Source: JAAUTS01 sp034440395 (lineage in GTDB: Bacteria > Verrucomicrobiota > Verrucomicrobiia > Methylacidiphilales > JAAUTS01). Taken from it: a stretch of DNA of 64,000 nucleotides. Positions 45,015 to 54,909 of this stretch are shown piece by piece. The notes below the pieces were generated by a model. It did not search any database. It saw only the letters and a list, made by a program, of their open reading frames with translations, and was not told the DNA's origin. Where the stretch lies: the NCBI GenBank assembly GCA_034440395.1, contig JAWXBW010000069.1, positions 1 through 64,000 on the forward strand. Direction: 5' to 3'. The first letter of the stretch is position 1. Every line of letters starts with the position of its first letter. The position numbers and the translations under genes were made by a program.

Positions 45015-46430
45015 CTATTTTTTAGCGGGTGCGGGTTGTTCGAATTGAAGGGTCGTATTGTCTTTATTACCGCCCTCGAAAAAGCTTTTTGCACGTTTAC
45101 CACTTCTACTTATATCAAAGAATGTGACGTAAAGAAAGAAGCTAATAAGGAGCCCAAAAGAAGCCATGTGGAGTATCTCAATGATTTTTTGCTCAGCAGG
45201 TTTTCTACGAATCCACTCTATGACAGAGAGGACGATGTGCCCACCGTCGAGAATGGGGATGGGTAAGAGATTCATGATGGCGAGGTTAACATTTAAAATA
45301 ACAGAAAAATATAAGACTAATCGCCAGTCAACCGTAAGTAGATTCATTAATTTATCAAAAATGCCAACGGGCCCACTTAAATGTCGGAGGCCAACACCTG
45401 ACTTCGGACTAGCTAACGCTTCGAAGGTTCGTTGAATAGTGAAAACCCCATTGACGATCTGATCCACTGGGCTGAGATGGACGGTTTTAGGATCAGACAT
45501 GTTCCAATTAATGCCTAATAAATATCTTTGCGTGGTTTTTTCAAAAAGTGGCTTTATCGAAATATTTAAGATTTCTTCGCCACGCTTAACAACGATGGCA
45601 GATAACCCCTCTTGCTTATTCATTAAGTAGGTAACTTGACCAGGACTCGTAACTTTTTGGCCATTGATTTCTATAATTACGTCCCCCTTTCTCATACCCG
45701 CAGACGCAGCGGGAGAGTTAGGATGAACCGTACCAATTTCCGCAACATGAGTTGGATAGTTTTCAATCCCGATAGTTCTCAGATTTTCCATCTTCGGATC
45801 TTTAACTGGCAGGACGGAAAAACTCATGGGCAGACCAGCTCGCAAAATATCAACCTTAACTAACTCATTTTTTGCGAGCATTATTGACTCTGCCACCCCG
45901 TCATAACGCCCCGCCCAGCGGCTCACGCTGCGATCGTCGATTGTCACAATCTCGTCCCCTGCTAAGATCCCCGCCTGCTGGGCAGGACTATTCGGCTCCA
46001 CATAGCCCACCACTTTCGTCAGCATGGCTTGGTTCTGAGGGATACCTATCAGGTAACAGAGTATGGCAAAAAACACGGCTAAGAAAAAACTAAAGAGAGG
46101 TCCCGCAAAGGCCGTGATTATTTTTGAAAGCGGCGAGATTGGTGGTAATGCATCAATATCTTGCTGAGTCTGGCCTTCCACCACTTCCATGGCCACCATT
46201 TGCGGTAGTTTAACGAAACCGCCAAAGGGGAAAGCTCTTAAATTACATTCTACGCCACCCCAACGAAAACCCCAAACTTTCTTCCCCATACCTATAGCGA
46301 ATTCCTCCACCACCAAGCCTCTCCAGCGCGCGGCCAAGAAATGGCCTAACTCGTGAACAAACACAGTTATGCTAAATAAAATAAACGCCGCCGTGAAGGT
46401 AAGTATTACAGTTAAAAGTGCCGAGAGCAT
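45015..46430 (-). CDS. rseP: RIP metalloprotease RseP (site-2 protease, M50)
   Basis: The intramembrane protease has the zinc site VHELGH (His26, His30) and the second ligand in LLPIPILDGGHIVLS. Between spans lie two PDZ domains (GYVEPNSPAQQAGILAGDEIV and GTVHPNSPAASAGMRKGDVII). Total 471 aa, four spans. It cleaves membrane anti-sigma factors or signal peptides. It is placed between dxr (6 bp) and ispG, the order found in many bacteria. Confidence 0.95.
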   Translation of the reverse strand: MLSALLTVILTFTAAFILFSITVFVHELGHFLAARWRGLVVEEFAIGMGKKVWGFRWGGVECNLRAFPFGGFVKLPQMVAMEVVEGQTQQDIDALPPISPLSKIITAFAGPLFSFFLAVFFAILCYLIGIPQNQAMLTKVVGYVEPNSPAQQAGILAGDEIVTIDDRSVSRWAGRYDGVAESIMLAKNELVKVDILRAGLPMSFSVLPVKDPKMENLRTIGIENYPTHVAEIGTVHPNSPAASAGMRKGDVIIEINGQKVTSPGQVTYLMNKQEGLSAIVVKRGEEILNISIKPLFEKTTQRYLLGINWNMSDPKTVHLSPVDQIVNGVFTIQRTFEALASPKSGVGLRHLSGPVGIFDKLMNLLTVDWRLVLYFSVILNVNLAIMNLLPIPILDGGHIVLSVIEWIRRKPAEQKIIEILHMASFGLLISFFLYVTFFDISRSGKRAKSFFEGGNKDNTTLQFEQPAPAKK

Positions 46431-46436
46431 AATTCC

Positions 46437-47576
46437 TTAAAGTTGTTCAGCTTGTTTTCTAGCCCATTGATCTGCCAAAAGTATAGCATCCAGATCAGGT
46501 GAAGCAATGTTCTCGTGCGCATTCATAACACGTTCTACCGTTTCCCAAATTTTCGGAAAACTGCTTCCACCCGCTAAAAAACGATCCACCGCCACTTCAT
46601 TTGCTGCATTCATGACTGCTGGCAATGTCCCCCCAGCCATTCCCGCCTCCCGTGCCAGACGTAAAGCCGGAAACCTTACCGCATCTGGTGCCTCAAACGC
46701 AATCTGCCCCAGCTTAGCAAAATCCAAGGGCGGCAGACTTGTGGGCAAACGACGAGGATAAGTGACCGCATACTGGATGGGAAAACACATATCCGTGTGA
46801 CTGAGCTGCGCAATTACGGAATGATCCACAAATTCCACCATCGAATGAACAATGCTTTGGGGATGCACGATCACATCGATCTTCTCCATCCCCACTCCGA
46901 ACAACCAGCGCGCCTCGATCATCTCTAAGCCTTTATTAAACATGCTAGCCGAATCTATCGTGATCTTACGACCCATCTCCCACGTGGGATGTTTCAAAGC
47001 TTGCGCCACGCTTACTTTAGCTAAATCCGCTGCTGGCGTTAAACGAAAGGGGCCCCCTGAAGCCGTCAAAATCAAGCGTTGCACTTCACGTTCAGGTGCT
47101 TCATGCAAGCATTGAAAAATAGCGTTATGCTCACTATCAACTGGTAATACCGCTAACCCTTTTTTCTTAGCCAAGCTCATGACGGTTTCCCCGGCCATGA
47201 CTAAAATTTCCTTACTCGCCACCGCTAATTCTTTACCCGTTTCCAGCGCAGCCAGCGCAGGCTCCAACCCACCCGTGCCCACGATGGCGACTAGCACCAT
47301 GTCCGCCTCTGTCTCGCGCACCAGATCGACGAGGCCTTGACGTCCGCGATGAAGCCGGCAGGAAGGGGGCAAGCCTTGGGCGGCCTGTTCCGCTGCGGCT
47401 TCATCAACCACTGCCACTGCCTCAGGCCCGAATTCCTTCACTTGTCCCAACAAAGACTCAACGCTCTTATTTACCGCCAGCCCAACGATCTTCATTTCAC
47501 TAGGCAAACGCCGCGCCACCTTAGCCGTGCTTAAGCCAATCGATCCACTTGCCCCTAAAACAATGACACGCTTCAT
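46437..47576 (-). CDS. dxr: 1-deoxy-D-xylulose 5-phosphate reductoisomerase
   Basis: Dxr makes MEP from DXP with NADPH. The 379-aa enzyme starts KRVIVLGASGSIGLSTAKV and has VASKEILVMAGE, PVDSEHNAIFQCLH, GRKITIDSASMFNKGLEMIEA and VHPQSIVHSMVEF, all family motifs, including the DSEH metal ligands. It lies 7 bp upstream of rseP, translated from one transcript with cdsA and uppS. Confidence 0.96.
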   Translation of the reverse strand: MKRVIVLGASGSIGLSTAKVARRLPSEMKIVGLAVNKSVESLLGQVKEFGPEAVAVVDEAAAEQAAQGLPPSCRLHRGRQGLVDLVRETEADMVLVAIVGTGGLEPALAALETGKELAVASKEILVMAGETVMSLAKKKGLAVLPVDSEHNAIFQCLHEAPEREVQRLILTASGGPFRLTPAADLAKVSVAQALKHPTWEMGRKITIDSASMFNKGLEMIEARWLFGVGMEKIDVIVHPQSIVHSMVEFVDHSVIAQLSHTDMCFPIQYAVTYPRRLPTSLPPLDFAKLGQIAFEAPDAVRFPALRLAREAGMAGGTLPAVMNAANEVAVDRFLAGGSSFPKIWETVERVMNAHENIASPDLDAILLADQWARKQAEQL

Positions 47577-47583
47577 AAAATTC

Positions 47584-48432
47584 CTAACTGATTAAAATTA
47601 AATAACAGTAAAACAAGGGTCCTGTATAAAGCAGACTATCCACCAAGTCCAGAGAACCTCCGATCCCTGGTATAACCACACCCGAATCCTTAGTATCAGA
47701 ATCCCGTTTAATTACGGATTCTGCGAGATCACCCACCACACTTACGGATGAAAGTAATACCCCCAAAATCACGGCGTGGATGCCGACAATGGGAGCTAAG
47801 GCGTTCGGCATCAACCACGTTAAGAACAAGCTTAAAGCCAAGGCCGTCAGAATGCCTCCAGCTAAGCCCTCCCACGTTTTCTTCGGGCTAATCAGCGGAA
47901 TCATTTTATGGCGTCCCAACCATGAACCCCATAAATACGCTCCTATGTCCGTCACCTTAGTCACGGCCACGAGATAGAGCGCCAGCATAACTCCGTTCCC
48001 TTGGGAAGAAGCCTCATTAAAAAAAATCTTTGGAATAAAATGGAAAAGATACGGAATATAAAAAAATCCAAAAAGCGTCAGCGCCACCGTAGCCAGTGCG
48101 GTGCTTTGTTTTTTCTCGAAAACCTGGCGCCCTAAAATAAATAAGATGGAAAGCAGAATAATAAATGTTTCCAGAGCTTTCGTATTACGCACATCCCCTT
48201 TTAGAAAAACTAGGCCGACATAGGTTATGATAAAAAAAGCGGCACCACAGATCAGCCCTGCTTTTTTAAAAACTCTTAGTCCCTTCGCTTCCTGCATGGC
48301 ATAAAATTCCGACTGCGCAATTAAACCTAAAAGCGACACTAAAACAAAAAGTGCCGTGCGATACTCCTGCCAGACCATCAAAATCAGAAGCCCGATCAGA
48401 ATCACCGATGAAAATAAACGTGAGCGGAACAT
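47584..48432 (-). CDS. cdsA: Phosphatidate cytidylyltransferase
   Basis: CdsA makes CDP-diacylglycerol. The 282-aa membrane protein has about seven spans and the C-terminal signature region GDLAESVIKRDSDTKDSG, then IPGIGGSLDLVDSLLY. In the usual signature this reads PGHGGxLDRxD; here Ile replaces His and Leu replaces Arg. The Lys-Asp and Asp-Ser residues are kept. Similar variants may be normal in PVC bacteria. It sits 5 bp from uppS and 7 bp from dxr. Confidence 0.9.
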   Translation of the reverse strand: MFRSRLFSSVILIGLLILMVWQEYRTALFVLVSLLGLIAQSEFYAMQEAKGLRVFKKAGLICGAAFFIITYVGLVFLKGDVRNTKALETFIILLSILFILGRQVFEKKQSTALATVALTLFGFFYIPYLFHFIPKIFFNEASSQGNGVMLALYLVAVTKVTDIGAYLWGSWLGRHKMIPLISPKKTWEGLAGGILTALALSLFLTWLMPNALAPIVGIHAVILGVLLSSVSVVGDLAESVIKRDSDTKDSGVVIPGIGGSLDLVDSLLYTGPLFYCYLILIS

Positions 48433-48437
48433 AACTG

Positions 48438-49172
48438 CTAGACTGCCCCGAAGCGGCGTTGCCTCTGGTTGTAGGAGCTGAGAGCATTAAAAAACTCTTC
48501 GCGTCCAAAGTCAGGCCAAAGAACTTGCGTGACATACAGCTCGGTGTAAGAAATTTGCCATAATAAAAAATTACTTAAACGCATTTCTCCACTCGTGCGG
48601 ATCAAAAGGTCAGGATCGGGAATTCCCTTAGTGTAAAGATGGTCTGAAATAGCTTTTTCATTAATCTGGCTCGTTTTTAATTCTCCTATGCGCACTCGCT
48701 CCGCCAGCGCGCGCATGGCCTCCACCAACTCCACGCGCCCACTGTAGCTTAAGGCTAATACCAAAGTCAGACCCGTATTATTGGCCGTGCTTAGGATCGT
48801 ACGGTTAAGTTGTTTTAAAACCGCTTCCGGTAAATCAGTTAACCGACCAATGGCTCTAAGTCTGATGTTTTTTTGGTTGAGCGTTTTTTCATATTGCTTG
48901 AGCGTTTGCACCAGCAAGGCCATGAGTCCCTTGATCTCCGTGGCAGGGCGAGTCCAATTCTCTACGGAGAAAGCATAGAGCGTAAGAAAATCTACCTTAG
49001 CCTCCGCCGCAGCTTTAACTGTCTCTTCTACCGCCTTAGCTCCGCTTTTATGGCCTTCTAAACGTAGGAGTTTACGCGCTTTAGCCCAGCGTCCGTTTCC
49101 ATCCATGATGATGGCGACATGGCGGGGAATGCGCTCGAAAACTGGCAGTCCGCTCCTCGCCACAGATTTCAT
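48438..49172 (-). CDS. uppS: Undecaprenyl diphosphate synthase
   Basis: UppS makes the C55 lipid carrier for peptidoglycan and O-antigen. The 244-aa cis-prenyltransferase has the catalytic HVAIIMDGNGRWA with Asp24, SVENWTRP and the C-terminal DLLIRTSGEMRLSNFLLWQ. Its start overlaps purA's stop by 4 nt. Position next to cdsA is widely conserved in bacteria. Confidence 0.96.
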   Translation of the reverse strand: MKSVARSGLPVFERIPRHVAIIMDGNGRWAKARKLLRLEGHKSGAKAVEETVKAAAEAKVDFLTLYAFSVENWTRPATEIKGLMALLVQTLKQYEKTLNQKNIRLRAIGRLTDLPEAVLKQLNRTILSTANNTGLTLVLALSYSGRVELVEAMRALAERVRIGELKTSQINEKAISDHLYTKGIPDPDLLIRTSGEMRLSNFLLWQISYTELYVTQVLWPDFGREEFFNALSSYNQRQRRFGAV

Positions 49173-50434
49173 GGGAAAAAAGTTTGCTCCCGACGCGGGC
49201 CAACCGAGACAATGAGGAGCTTGGCGCCACTTACTTCTTCCAATGCTTTTAAGTAAGTGCGCGCCTCAATGGGTAGCTCACCGAACTTAAGGCACTTGGA
49301 AGTATCTTTTTGCCAGCCTTTAAATATTTTATAAACAGGCGTGCAACGAGCTAGGGCATCAATACAAGCAGGTGGATAGTGGACGGTCTTTCCATCTAAT
49401 TTATAGGCCACGCAAAGCTTCACTTCCTTCAATTGATCTAGTCCGTCAAGGTTGGTTAAAGCCAACTCTGTTACGCCATTAATCCGGCTAGCAAATTTTA
49501 CCAGAACAGCATCAAACCAACCACAACGTCGCGCCCGGCCCGTGGTGGCTCCAAACTCGCGCCCCATCTCATGCAGCATATCTGAAAGCTCTTCTGATTC
49601 CGTTGCAAACGGTCCCTCACCTACGCGAGTGGTGTAGGCTTTTAAGGTGCCGATAACTTTATGAACTTGATTAGGGGGTAAGCCCGAGCCCGTGCAAGCG
49701 CCGCCAGAAGTGGTGTTGGAGGAGGTAACGTAGGGATAGGTGCCGCAGTCGATGTCCAGGAAAGTTCCTTGAGCGCCTTCAAACAACATGCTTTTCTTTT
49801 TTTCTAAGAGCTCATGAATTTTCGCAATGGTGTCGCAGATATAGGGTTTTAGAATCTCTGCCGCAGCTTTGTATTCTTTAATGACGGCAGCAGCAGAAAC
49901 GGTCTGCCATTTCTTTTGGCGACAGGTTTCATTCACCTCCGACACGCGGGCTTTAATTTTAAGCTCTAGCTTAGTCAGATCAAGTAAGTCATGGGTGCGT
50001 AAGCCTACGCGCGCTGCTTTATCCCCATAGGCTGGGCCAATGCCGCGCTTGGTCGTGCCAATGAGCTTACCTTTAGCGGCGGACTCTCTGCCAGCGTCCA
50101 AACTGCGATGGAAAGGCATGACGACATGAGCACGATCACTGATAAGAAGGCGGCCTTTGGTTTTGATGCCACGGGATTCGAGGCCTTGGATTTCTTTAAC
50201 CAAGGAGACAGGGTCAATGACGGTGCCATGACCGATGATGCAAAGTTTTCCCTTACGCAAGATGCCCGAGGGAACTAAATGAAGGACAAATTTTTCCGAA
50301 CCGATTTCTACGGTATGGCCCGCATTATTTCCACCTTGGGAACGCACCACGGCGTCGTGGGAATCCATGAGGAAATCAATAATTTTACCTTTGCCTTCAT
50401 CTCCCCACTGGGAGCCAACGAGAACGGTGTTCAT
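49169..50434 (-). CDS. purA: Adenylosuccinate synthetase
   Basis: PurA forms adenylosuccinate from IMP, aspartate and GTP. The 421-aa enzyme begins with the phosphate loop VGSQWGDEGKGKIIDF and NNAGHTVE, and has the GTKRGIGPAYGDK stretch and TTSGGACTGSGLPP. Length is normal. It lies 12 bp downstream of ugd and overlaps uppS. Confidence 0.96.
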   Translation of the reverse strand: MNTVLVGSQWGDEGKGKIIDFLMDSHDAVVRSQGGNNAGHTVEIGSEKFVLHLVPSGILRKGKLCIIGHGTVIDPVSLVKEIQGLESRGIKTKGRLLISDRAHVVMPFHRSLDAGRESAAKGKLIGTTKRGIGPAYGDKAARVGLRTHDLLDLTKLELKIKARVSEVNETCRQKKWQTVSAAAVIKEYKAAAEILKPYICDTIAKIHELLEKKKSMLFEGAQGTFLDIDCGTYPYVTSSNTTSGGACTGSGLPPNQVHKVIGTLKAYTTRVGEGPFATESEELSDMLHEMGREFGATTGRARRCGWFDAVLVKFASRINGVTELALTNLDGLDQLKEVKLCVAYKLDGKTVHYPPACIDALARCTPVYKIFKGWQKDTSKCLKFGELPIEARTYLKALEEVSGAKLLIVSVGPRREQTFFP

Positions 50435-50445
50435 ATATTTTAAAG

Positions 50446-51735
50446 TTAACGTCCGACGCTGTAGTACTCAAATCCGAGGTTTTTCATTTCCCCAGGCTCT
50501 AAGAGATTACGTCCATCGAAAATCAGCGGTGTGCGCATGAGTTTTTTAATCTTAAGCCAATCTAACTCTTTAAACTCTTTCCATTCTGTGGCTACAACGA
50601 TGGCATCTGCCTCAACAGCTACGTCATAGGGGTCAGAGACTAAAGGGATTTGGGGGTAAGCAACTGCGCACTTTTCCATTCCTTTAGGATCGTAAGTTTT
50701 AAGTAGGGCGCCTTCTTCTATCATGCGTTGAGCGATGTTAATGGCGACGCTGGAACGGATGTCGTCTGTGTTCCCTTTGAAGGCTAGACCCAGTTGCCCG
50801 ATTTTCTTCTCGCGGAAGACCCACATGACCGAACGCATTTTTTTAAGGAACCGTTCAAGCTGGTCGCCGTTTATGCGCTCCACTTCTTTAAGTAAACTAA
50901 AGTCGTAGCCTAAGTCATCTGAGATACGGATAAAGGCGGATAAATCTTTCGGAAAACAGGAACCACCGTAGCCTAAACCTGCATGGAGGAATTCGCGTCC
51001 GATCCGTTTATCTGCACCCATTCCATCTGCCACCATACCGATGTCGGCCCCCGAAGCTTCACAGATAGCGGCTACGGCGTTGATGTAGCTGATTTTTAAA
51101 GCTAGGAAGCTGTTACTGGCGTGCTTAATCAGCTCGGCGCTATTAAGGTCTGTGATCATGATAGGGGCATGGAAGGGTTCATAAACATCCTTCATGATGG
51201 CAGCGGCACGATCTCCGTTGGCACCTATAACAATGCGGTCAGGGTTCATTAAATCTGCAACGGCACTGCCTTCACGTAAAAACTCAGGGTTGCTGACTAC
51301 ATCAAAATCCACATTTGTTTTGCAATAACGGCGAATGGTTTCCGCCACTTTTTCTCCCGTTTTTACGGGCACCGTACTTTTATCCACGATGACACGGTAT
51401 TCCGTAAGCACCTCTGCTATGCTACGGGCAACTTTTTCCACAAAGCTCAGATCCACACTGCCATCGGCTTGAGGTGGTGTGGGAACGGCGATGAAAACGA
51501 CTTCCCCATTTTTCACGCCTTCATCAATCGAGGAGGTGAATTTCAGGCGTCCAAGTTCGACGTTTTTACGGACGAGCGTTTCTAAACCCGGCTCATAGAT
51601 GGGAATGATACCAGCTTGGAGTTGTTTAATTTTATTTTCGTCGTTATCCACACAGGTCACATAATGACCCACTTCAGCAAAGCACGTTCCAGTTACGAGT
51701 CCGACATAGCCGGAACCTACAATCGTTAATTTCAT
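50446..51735 (-). CDS. ugd: UDP-glucose 6-dehydrogenase
   Basis: The enzyme oxidises UDP-glucose to UDP-glucuronate. The 429-aa protein starts with the NAD loop GSGYVGLVTGTCFAEVGH and has the active-site Cys motif GYGGSCFPKDLSAF (about res 252-265) and the FKGNTDDIRSSVA stretch. UDP-glucuronate could feed the exopolysaccharide made by the 26-32 kb locus (inference). It is 7 bp from lptD's stop in one minus-strand run. Confidence 0.94.
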   Translation of the reverse strand: MKLTIVGSGYVGLVTGTCFAEVGHYVTCVDNDENKIKQLQAGIIPIYEPGLETLVRKNVELGRLKFTSSIDEGVKNGEVVFIAVPTPPQADGSVDLSFVEKVARSIAEVLTEYRVIVDKSTVPVKTGEKVAETIRRYCKTNVDFDVVSNPEFLREGSAVADLMNPDRIVIGANGDRAAAIMKDVYEPFHAPIMITDLNSAELIKHASNSFLALKISYINAVAAICEASGADIGMVADGMGADKRIGREFLHAGLGYGGSCFPKDLSAFIRISDDLGYDFSLLKEVERINGDQLERFLKKMRSVMWVFREKKIGQLGLAFKGNTDDIRSSVAINIAQRMIEEGALLKTYDPKGMEKCAVAYPQIPLVSDPYDVAVEADAIVVATEWKEFKELDWLKIKKLMRTPLIFDGRNLLEPGEMKNLGFEYYSVGR

Positions 51736-51741
51736 AGCTTA

Positions 51742-53934
51742 TTAATTATTGACTGTGATGTTAGCCGCTGGGAAGGCTTTCAACGTCAGACTGAGATAGA
51801 CAGTAAACTCGTCTTCACTGTTATCATTTTCACGCAGAGATGCACTGACCGCCGTGCTCCATGCACCCACGTCGCGGTAGATGGAATAGCGCTGTTCGGA
51901 GAGCGCTCCTGTGTCGGCTTCAAAGTAGAGGTCTTGGGAGACTTTCCAATTTTCGTTTAAGCGCCAGAAAGTGCCAACGCCAAAAACATGACTATCATTT
52001 AATACAAAGGCGGATGCGGCGTAGTTTACATTATCTAAATAGAAGTGGCTTAGCTTGAAGTCCAAGGCAGGATGGACTTGCCAAGTAAGGGAGTTGTTAA
52101 TCTCAGTAAACTCGTCGTCGGATAGGGGTAAGGCGGAGTAATGATCAAAGCTGAGCCAAGGCACGGGGCGTAAAGCTACTTCGTTATAAACATGGCTCAC
52201 AATATTATCCCCAAGGATACCCATCTCCCGACTTTGACTGAAGTTTTCTTGGGTGTAGAGCGCCCAGTCAATCAGATCCACATTGATGCCATCTCGCTTA
52301 GTCTGGATTTTATTACGCACCCCGCTACGAAGGGAGTTTTGGTTATCAATGGAATCAATCGAATTAAAGGAAGAAAAATAAGTGGGCTGTAAACGGGTAG
52401 AGGGAATGCGATCATCGAAACCCCTGAATTGTTGGGGATCCAGATTAGTGTCAGGCATGTAAGAGTAATCTGCAAAAGGCTGGAACATATGGCGGATACC
52501 ATCTATACCGAGGCCAGGATTTTTGATGTCAGACCATGTCTTGGACACTTTAAAAGAAGCTTCCATACCTGCATTTAAGGCTAGGCGAGTTTCATCACCG
52601 CCTGGATCATTACTTAAGGGATCATTATTTTGGGTATACGCCGTGCCACGCACACCAGCGCGCGGGGTTAAGGATAGCCAGTTGAAGTATTGTTTAGGAT
52701 AGGATAGTTGATGGAACGTATCGTAGCGCACCGCACTGTAACTAGCTCCTGAGGCCTTGTCATCTCGGTCAAATTGACGCTCAAAGTTTACAACGCTCGT
52801 TTCCCCTTCATAGCTTAGGAAGGTATTAAAGAAGGATTGTCTTTTAAACCCAATGTTAAGCTCAGGTTTACGTTCAACGGTTTCAAATAGATTATTCGCC
52901 TGTGCCCGTGCGAGTAAGGTTATCGTAAAATTTGGATCATAATAAACCAGATCGGCAAAATTGTCAGGCTGCTGATCTTTCCGAAATTCTCTTTGGAAAA
53001 AGTCTTCTGTAATATTGCGATCGCTCCAGATGTTGATGTCTGCCGTGGTGGTGAATTCCGGGCTTAACTGATATTTATGCTTATAGGCATAGCGGTAGCG
53101 GTTTTCTTGGGGAATCACGGTGCGGCTAGCCGACGGGAAGCCGATGTCGGGACTGTTGTCTCCTACGAAAAATGTTTTTAATTCGCCACGATCACCGGGG
53201 CGGGGATTAAAATTAAAGTCAATCCCACCACCTGGGCCTCTGCGTGAATAATAGCCCATGTAAGGCGTCACGACCCACCGAGGGTCTAGCGACACCGTGT
53301 AACCAGCACTCACATAGGCACCAAGTCTCGTCGAACTACCTACGCTTAAATCAAAACTGTCAGATTTCTTATTCAAAGGAGCCGCCACGTAGGGAAGCCA
53401 CATGACCGGCACGCTGCCTATATAGATACCGACATTTTTAAACACGATACGATCGTCTGGATAAATTTCGATCGTGTTTGCCTTTAATGTATAAGAAGGT
53501 GTTTCACGGTTTTCAGTCGAGATTCCGCCTTGGCGTATGACAAATTTATTCGGCTCAGGTGATTCTACTTTAGCTCCGAAGCCGTAGATCCGATCCTTAA
53601 CCATACGAAAGTCTGAGGACTCCACCTGCTGGGTTTCGATGTTATAAGTCAAGAACTCACCACGGTAAATCTTCCCTGAAGCAAAAATGCGCACATTTCC
53701 CTTAGCCATGATTTCGCGCTTTTTACGGTTAAAGGCTACGCTATCTGCGTAGACCACGTTCTGACCGTGGCGGACAACCACGTTACCCTCCGCATAGGCT
53801 ATGCCGGCCTCGTAACGGTTTTCACCATCAGCAGTAATTTCGATCGGCATACCCTGCGAGGAGTCCTTCTCAGCCGCCATTAAAGAAGCCGTAAGTGCCA
53901 ATAAACAAACAAAAATGTGTCCCAAGTGTTTCAA
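51742..53934 (-). CDS. lptD: LPS assembly outer-membrane protein LptD (OstA)
   Basis: LptD places LPS in the outer leaflet. After a signal peptide (HIFVCLLALTASLMAA) comes the LptA-like jellyroll (EITADGENRYEAGIAYAEGNVVV) and a long beta-barrel with YDPNFTITLLARAQ, RAGVRGTAY and SVGSSTRLGAYVSA. The most plausible start is TTG at 53934 (730 aa): it begins exactly at the signal peptide, whereas the upstream ATG at 54069 lies inside trmB and adds an implausible 45 residues. No Cys pairs characteristic of E. coli LptD are obvious. Confidence 0.88.
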   Translation of the reverse strand: MKHLGHIFVCLLALTASLMAAEKDSSQGMPIEITADGENRYEAGIAYAEGNVVVRHGQNVVYADSVAFNRKKREIMAKGNVRIFASGKIYRGEFLTYNIETQQVESSDFRMVKDRIYGFGAKVESPEPNKFVIRQGGISTENRETPSYTLKANTIEIYPDDRIVFKNVGIYIGSVPVMWLPYVAAPLNKKSDSFDLSVGSSTRLGAYVSAGYTVSLDPRWVVTPYMGYYSRRGPGGGIDFNFNPRPGDRGELKTFFVGDNSPDIGFPSASRTVIPQENRYRYAYKHKYQLSPEFTTTADINIWSDRNITEDFFQREFRKDQQPDNFADLVYYDPNFTITLLARAQANNLFETVERKPELNIGFKRQSFFNTFLSYEGETSVVNFERQFDRDDKASGASYSAVRYDTFHQLSYPKQYFNWLSLTPRAGVRGTAYTQNNDPLSNDPGGDETRLALNAGMEASFKVSKTWSDIKNPGLGIDGIRHMFQPFADYSYMPDTNLDPQQFRGFDDRIPSTRLQPTYFSSFNSIDSIDNQNSLRSGVRNKIQTKRDGINVDLIDWALYTQENFSQSREMGILGDNIVSHVYNEVALRPVPWLSFDHYSALPLSDDEFTEINNSLTWQVHPALDFKLSHFYLDNVNYAASAFVLNDSHVFGVGTFWRLNENWKVSQDLYFEADTGALSEQRYSIYRDVGAWSTAVSASLRENDNSEDEFTVYLSLTLKAFPAANITVNN

Positions 53935-54044
53935 TTGACCTGAGTTAATAGCACTGCGCAAGCAGTCCTGCCAATAAGAAAAAGCATGGATTTTAATATT
54001 TCTGTCTTTTACAGTAAAAAGTCGCTTAGTTATTTTGTAAATAA

Positions 54045-54650
54045 CTAAGCCTTGTTCACCCAAGCACAACGGTGGAATTCCCTGCCCTCCTCTATGAATT
54101 GCCTCTCAAAATCCGTCTTAGGATCCGCCGTCGAGTCCCATTCCCCCAGCTTTCCAAACAAAATCCCTGCCTCAGCCCAAACACGGCAAGCCCATGCAAA
54201 ATACTCAGCGTGATCCGTGGTAAATCTTACCTCCCCCCCTGAAACTAAACAGTGTTGCAACGTTGCTAAAAACTCTTTCTGAATCAGCCGATTTTTAAAA
54301 TGTCGCCGTTTTGGCCAAGGATCAGGGAACATAATATGCACCCGCACCACACTAGCAGGTGGACACATCCACTGCATAAAATAAGACGATTCTAAACGCA
54401 AAACGCGCACGTTTTTTAACTCACGCCGCACGATTCTCTTCGCTATTTTTGTCGCACGTCCGAGTAAACGCTCCGTCGCCACAAAATTTATTTCTGGATG
54501 CAACGCCGCGTAATCTAAAAGAAACCCACCATCTCCTGCTCCCAACTCTATCTCAACTGGTTGTGCGTTTCCAAAAATAGCCTGCCAATTAAATCTCTCC
54601 ATGAGTTGATCGTTAGGCAACCAAGCCTGACTTACTGCGTCTGTATCCAT
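54045..54650 (-). CDS. trmB: tRNA (guanine-N7-)-methyltransferase
   Basis: TrmB methylates G46 of tRNAs with SAM. The 201-aa enzyme has the SAM motif VEIELGAGDGGFLLDYA, VATERLLGRATKIAKR and the family motif HIMFPDPWPKRRHFKNRLIQKEF plus EVRFTTDHAEYFAW. Length is near the family norm. It overlaps the nominal longest lptD frame, but not the start I prefer. It is divergent from tRNA-Phe and starts the long minus-strand run. Confidence 0.94.
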   Translation of the reverse strand: MDTDAVSQAWLPNDQLMERFNWQAIFGNAQPVEIELGAGDGGFLLDYAALHPEINFVATERLLGRATKIAKRIVRRELKNVRVLRLESSYFMQWMCPPASVVRVHIMFPDPWPKRRHFKNRLIQKEFLATLQHCLVSGGEVRFTTDHAEYFAWACRVWAEAGILFGKLGEWDSTADPKTDFERQFIEEGREFHRCAWVNKA

Positions 54651-54747
54651 CTAAAAATCCTTTTCGCTAAAAATTAATTTCAATCAATTTCTTTTCTACG
54701 CTTTACAAAAGAATAAATCCATAGTTTCATTTCACTTCACCGAAATT

Positions 54748-54820
<73 letters not shown>

Positions 54821-54909
54821 CTTCTCTTTACGCCCTTGCGTCGCACGATTGTCACCCAGCTGCCCCTCATTTATCTTGGAACTCTCCCTTTATCCTATAG
54901 ACATTCCCT

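Noticed and set aside
53935..54069. Longer N-terminus of LptD from ATG 54069
   Set aside because: It overlaps trmB and lacks signal-peptide features; a signal peptide begins exactly at TTG 53934.
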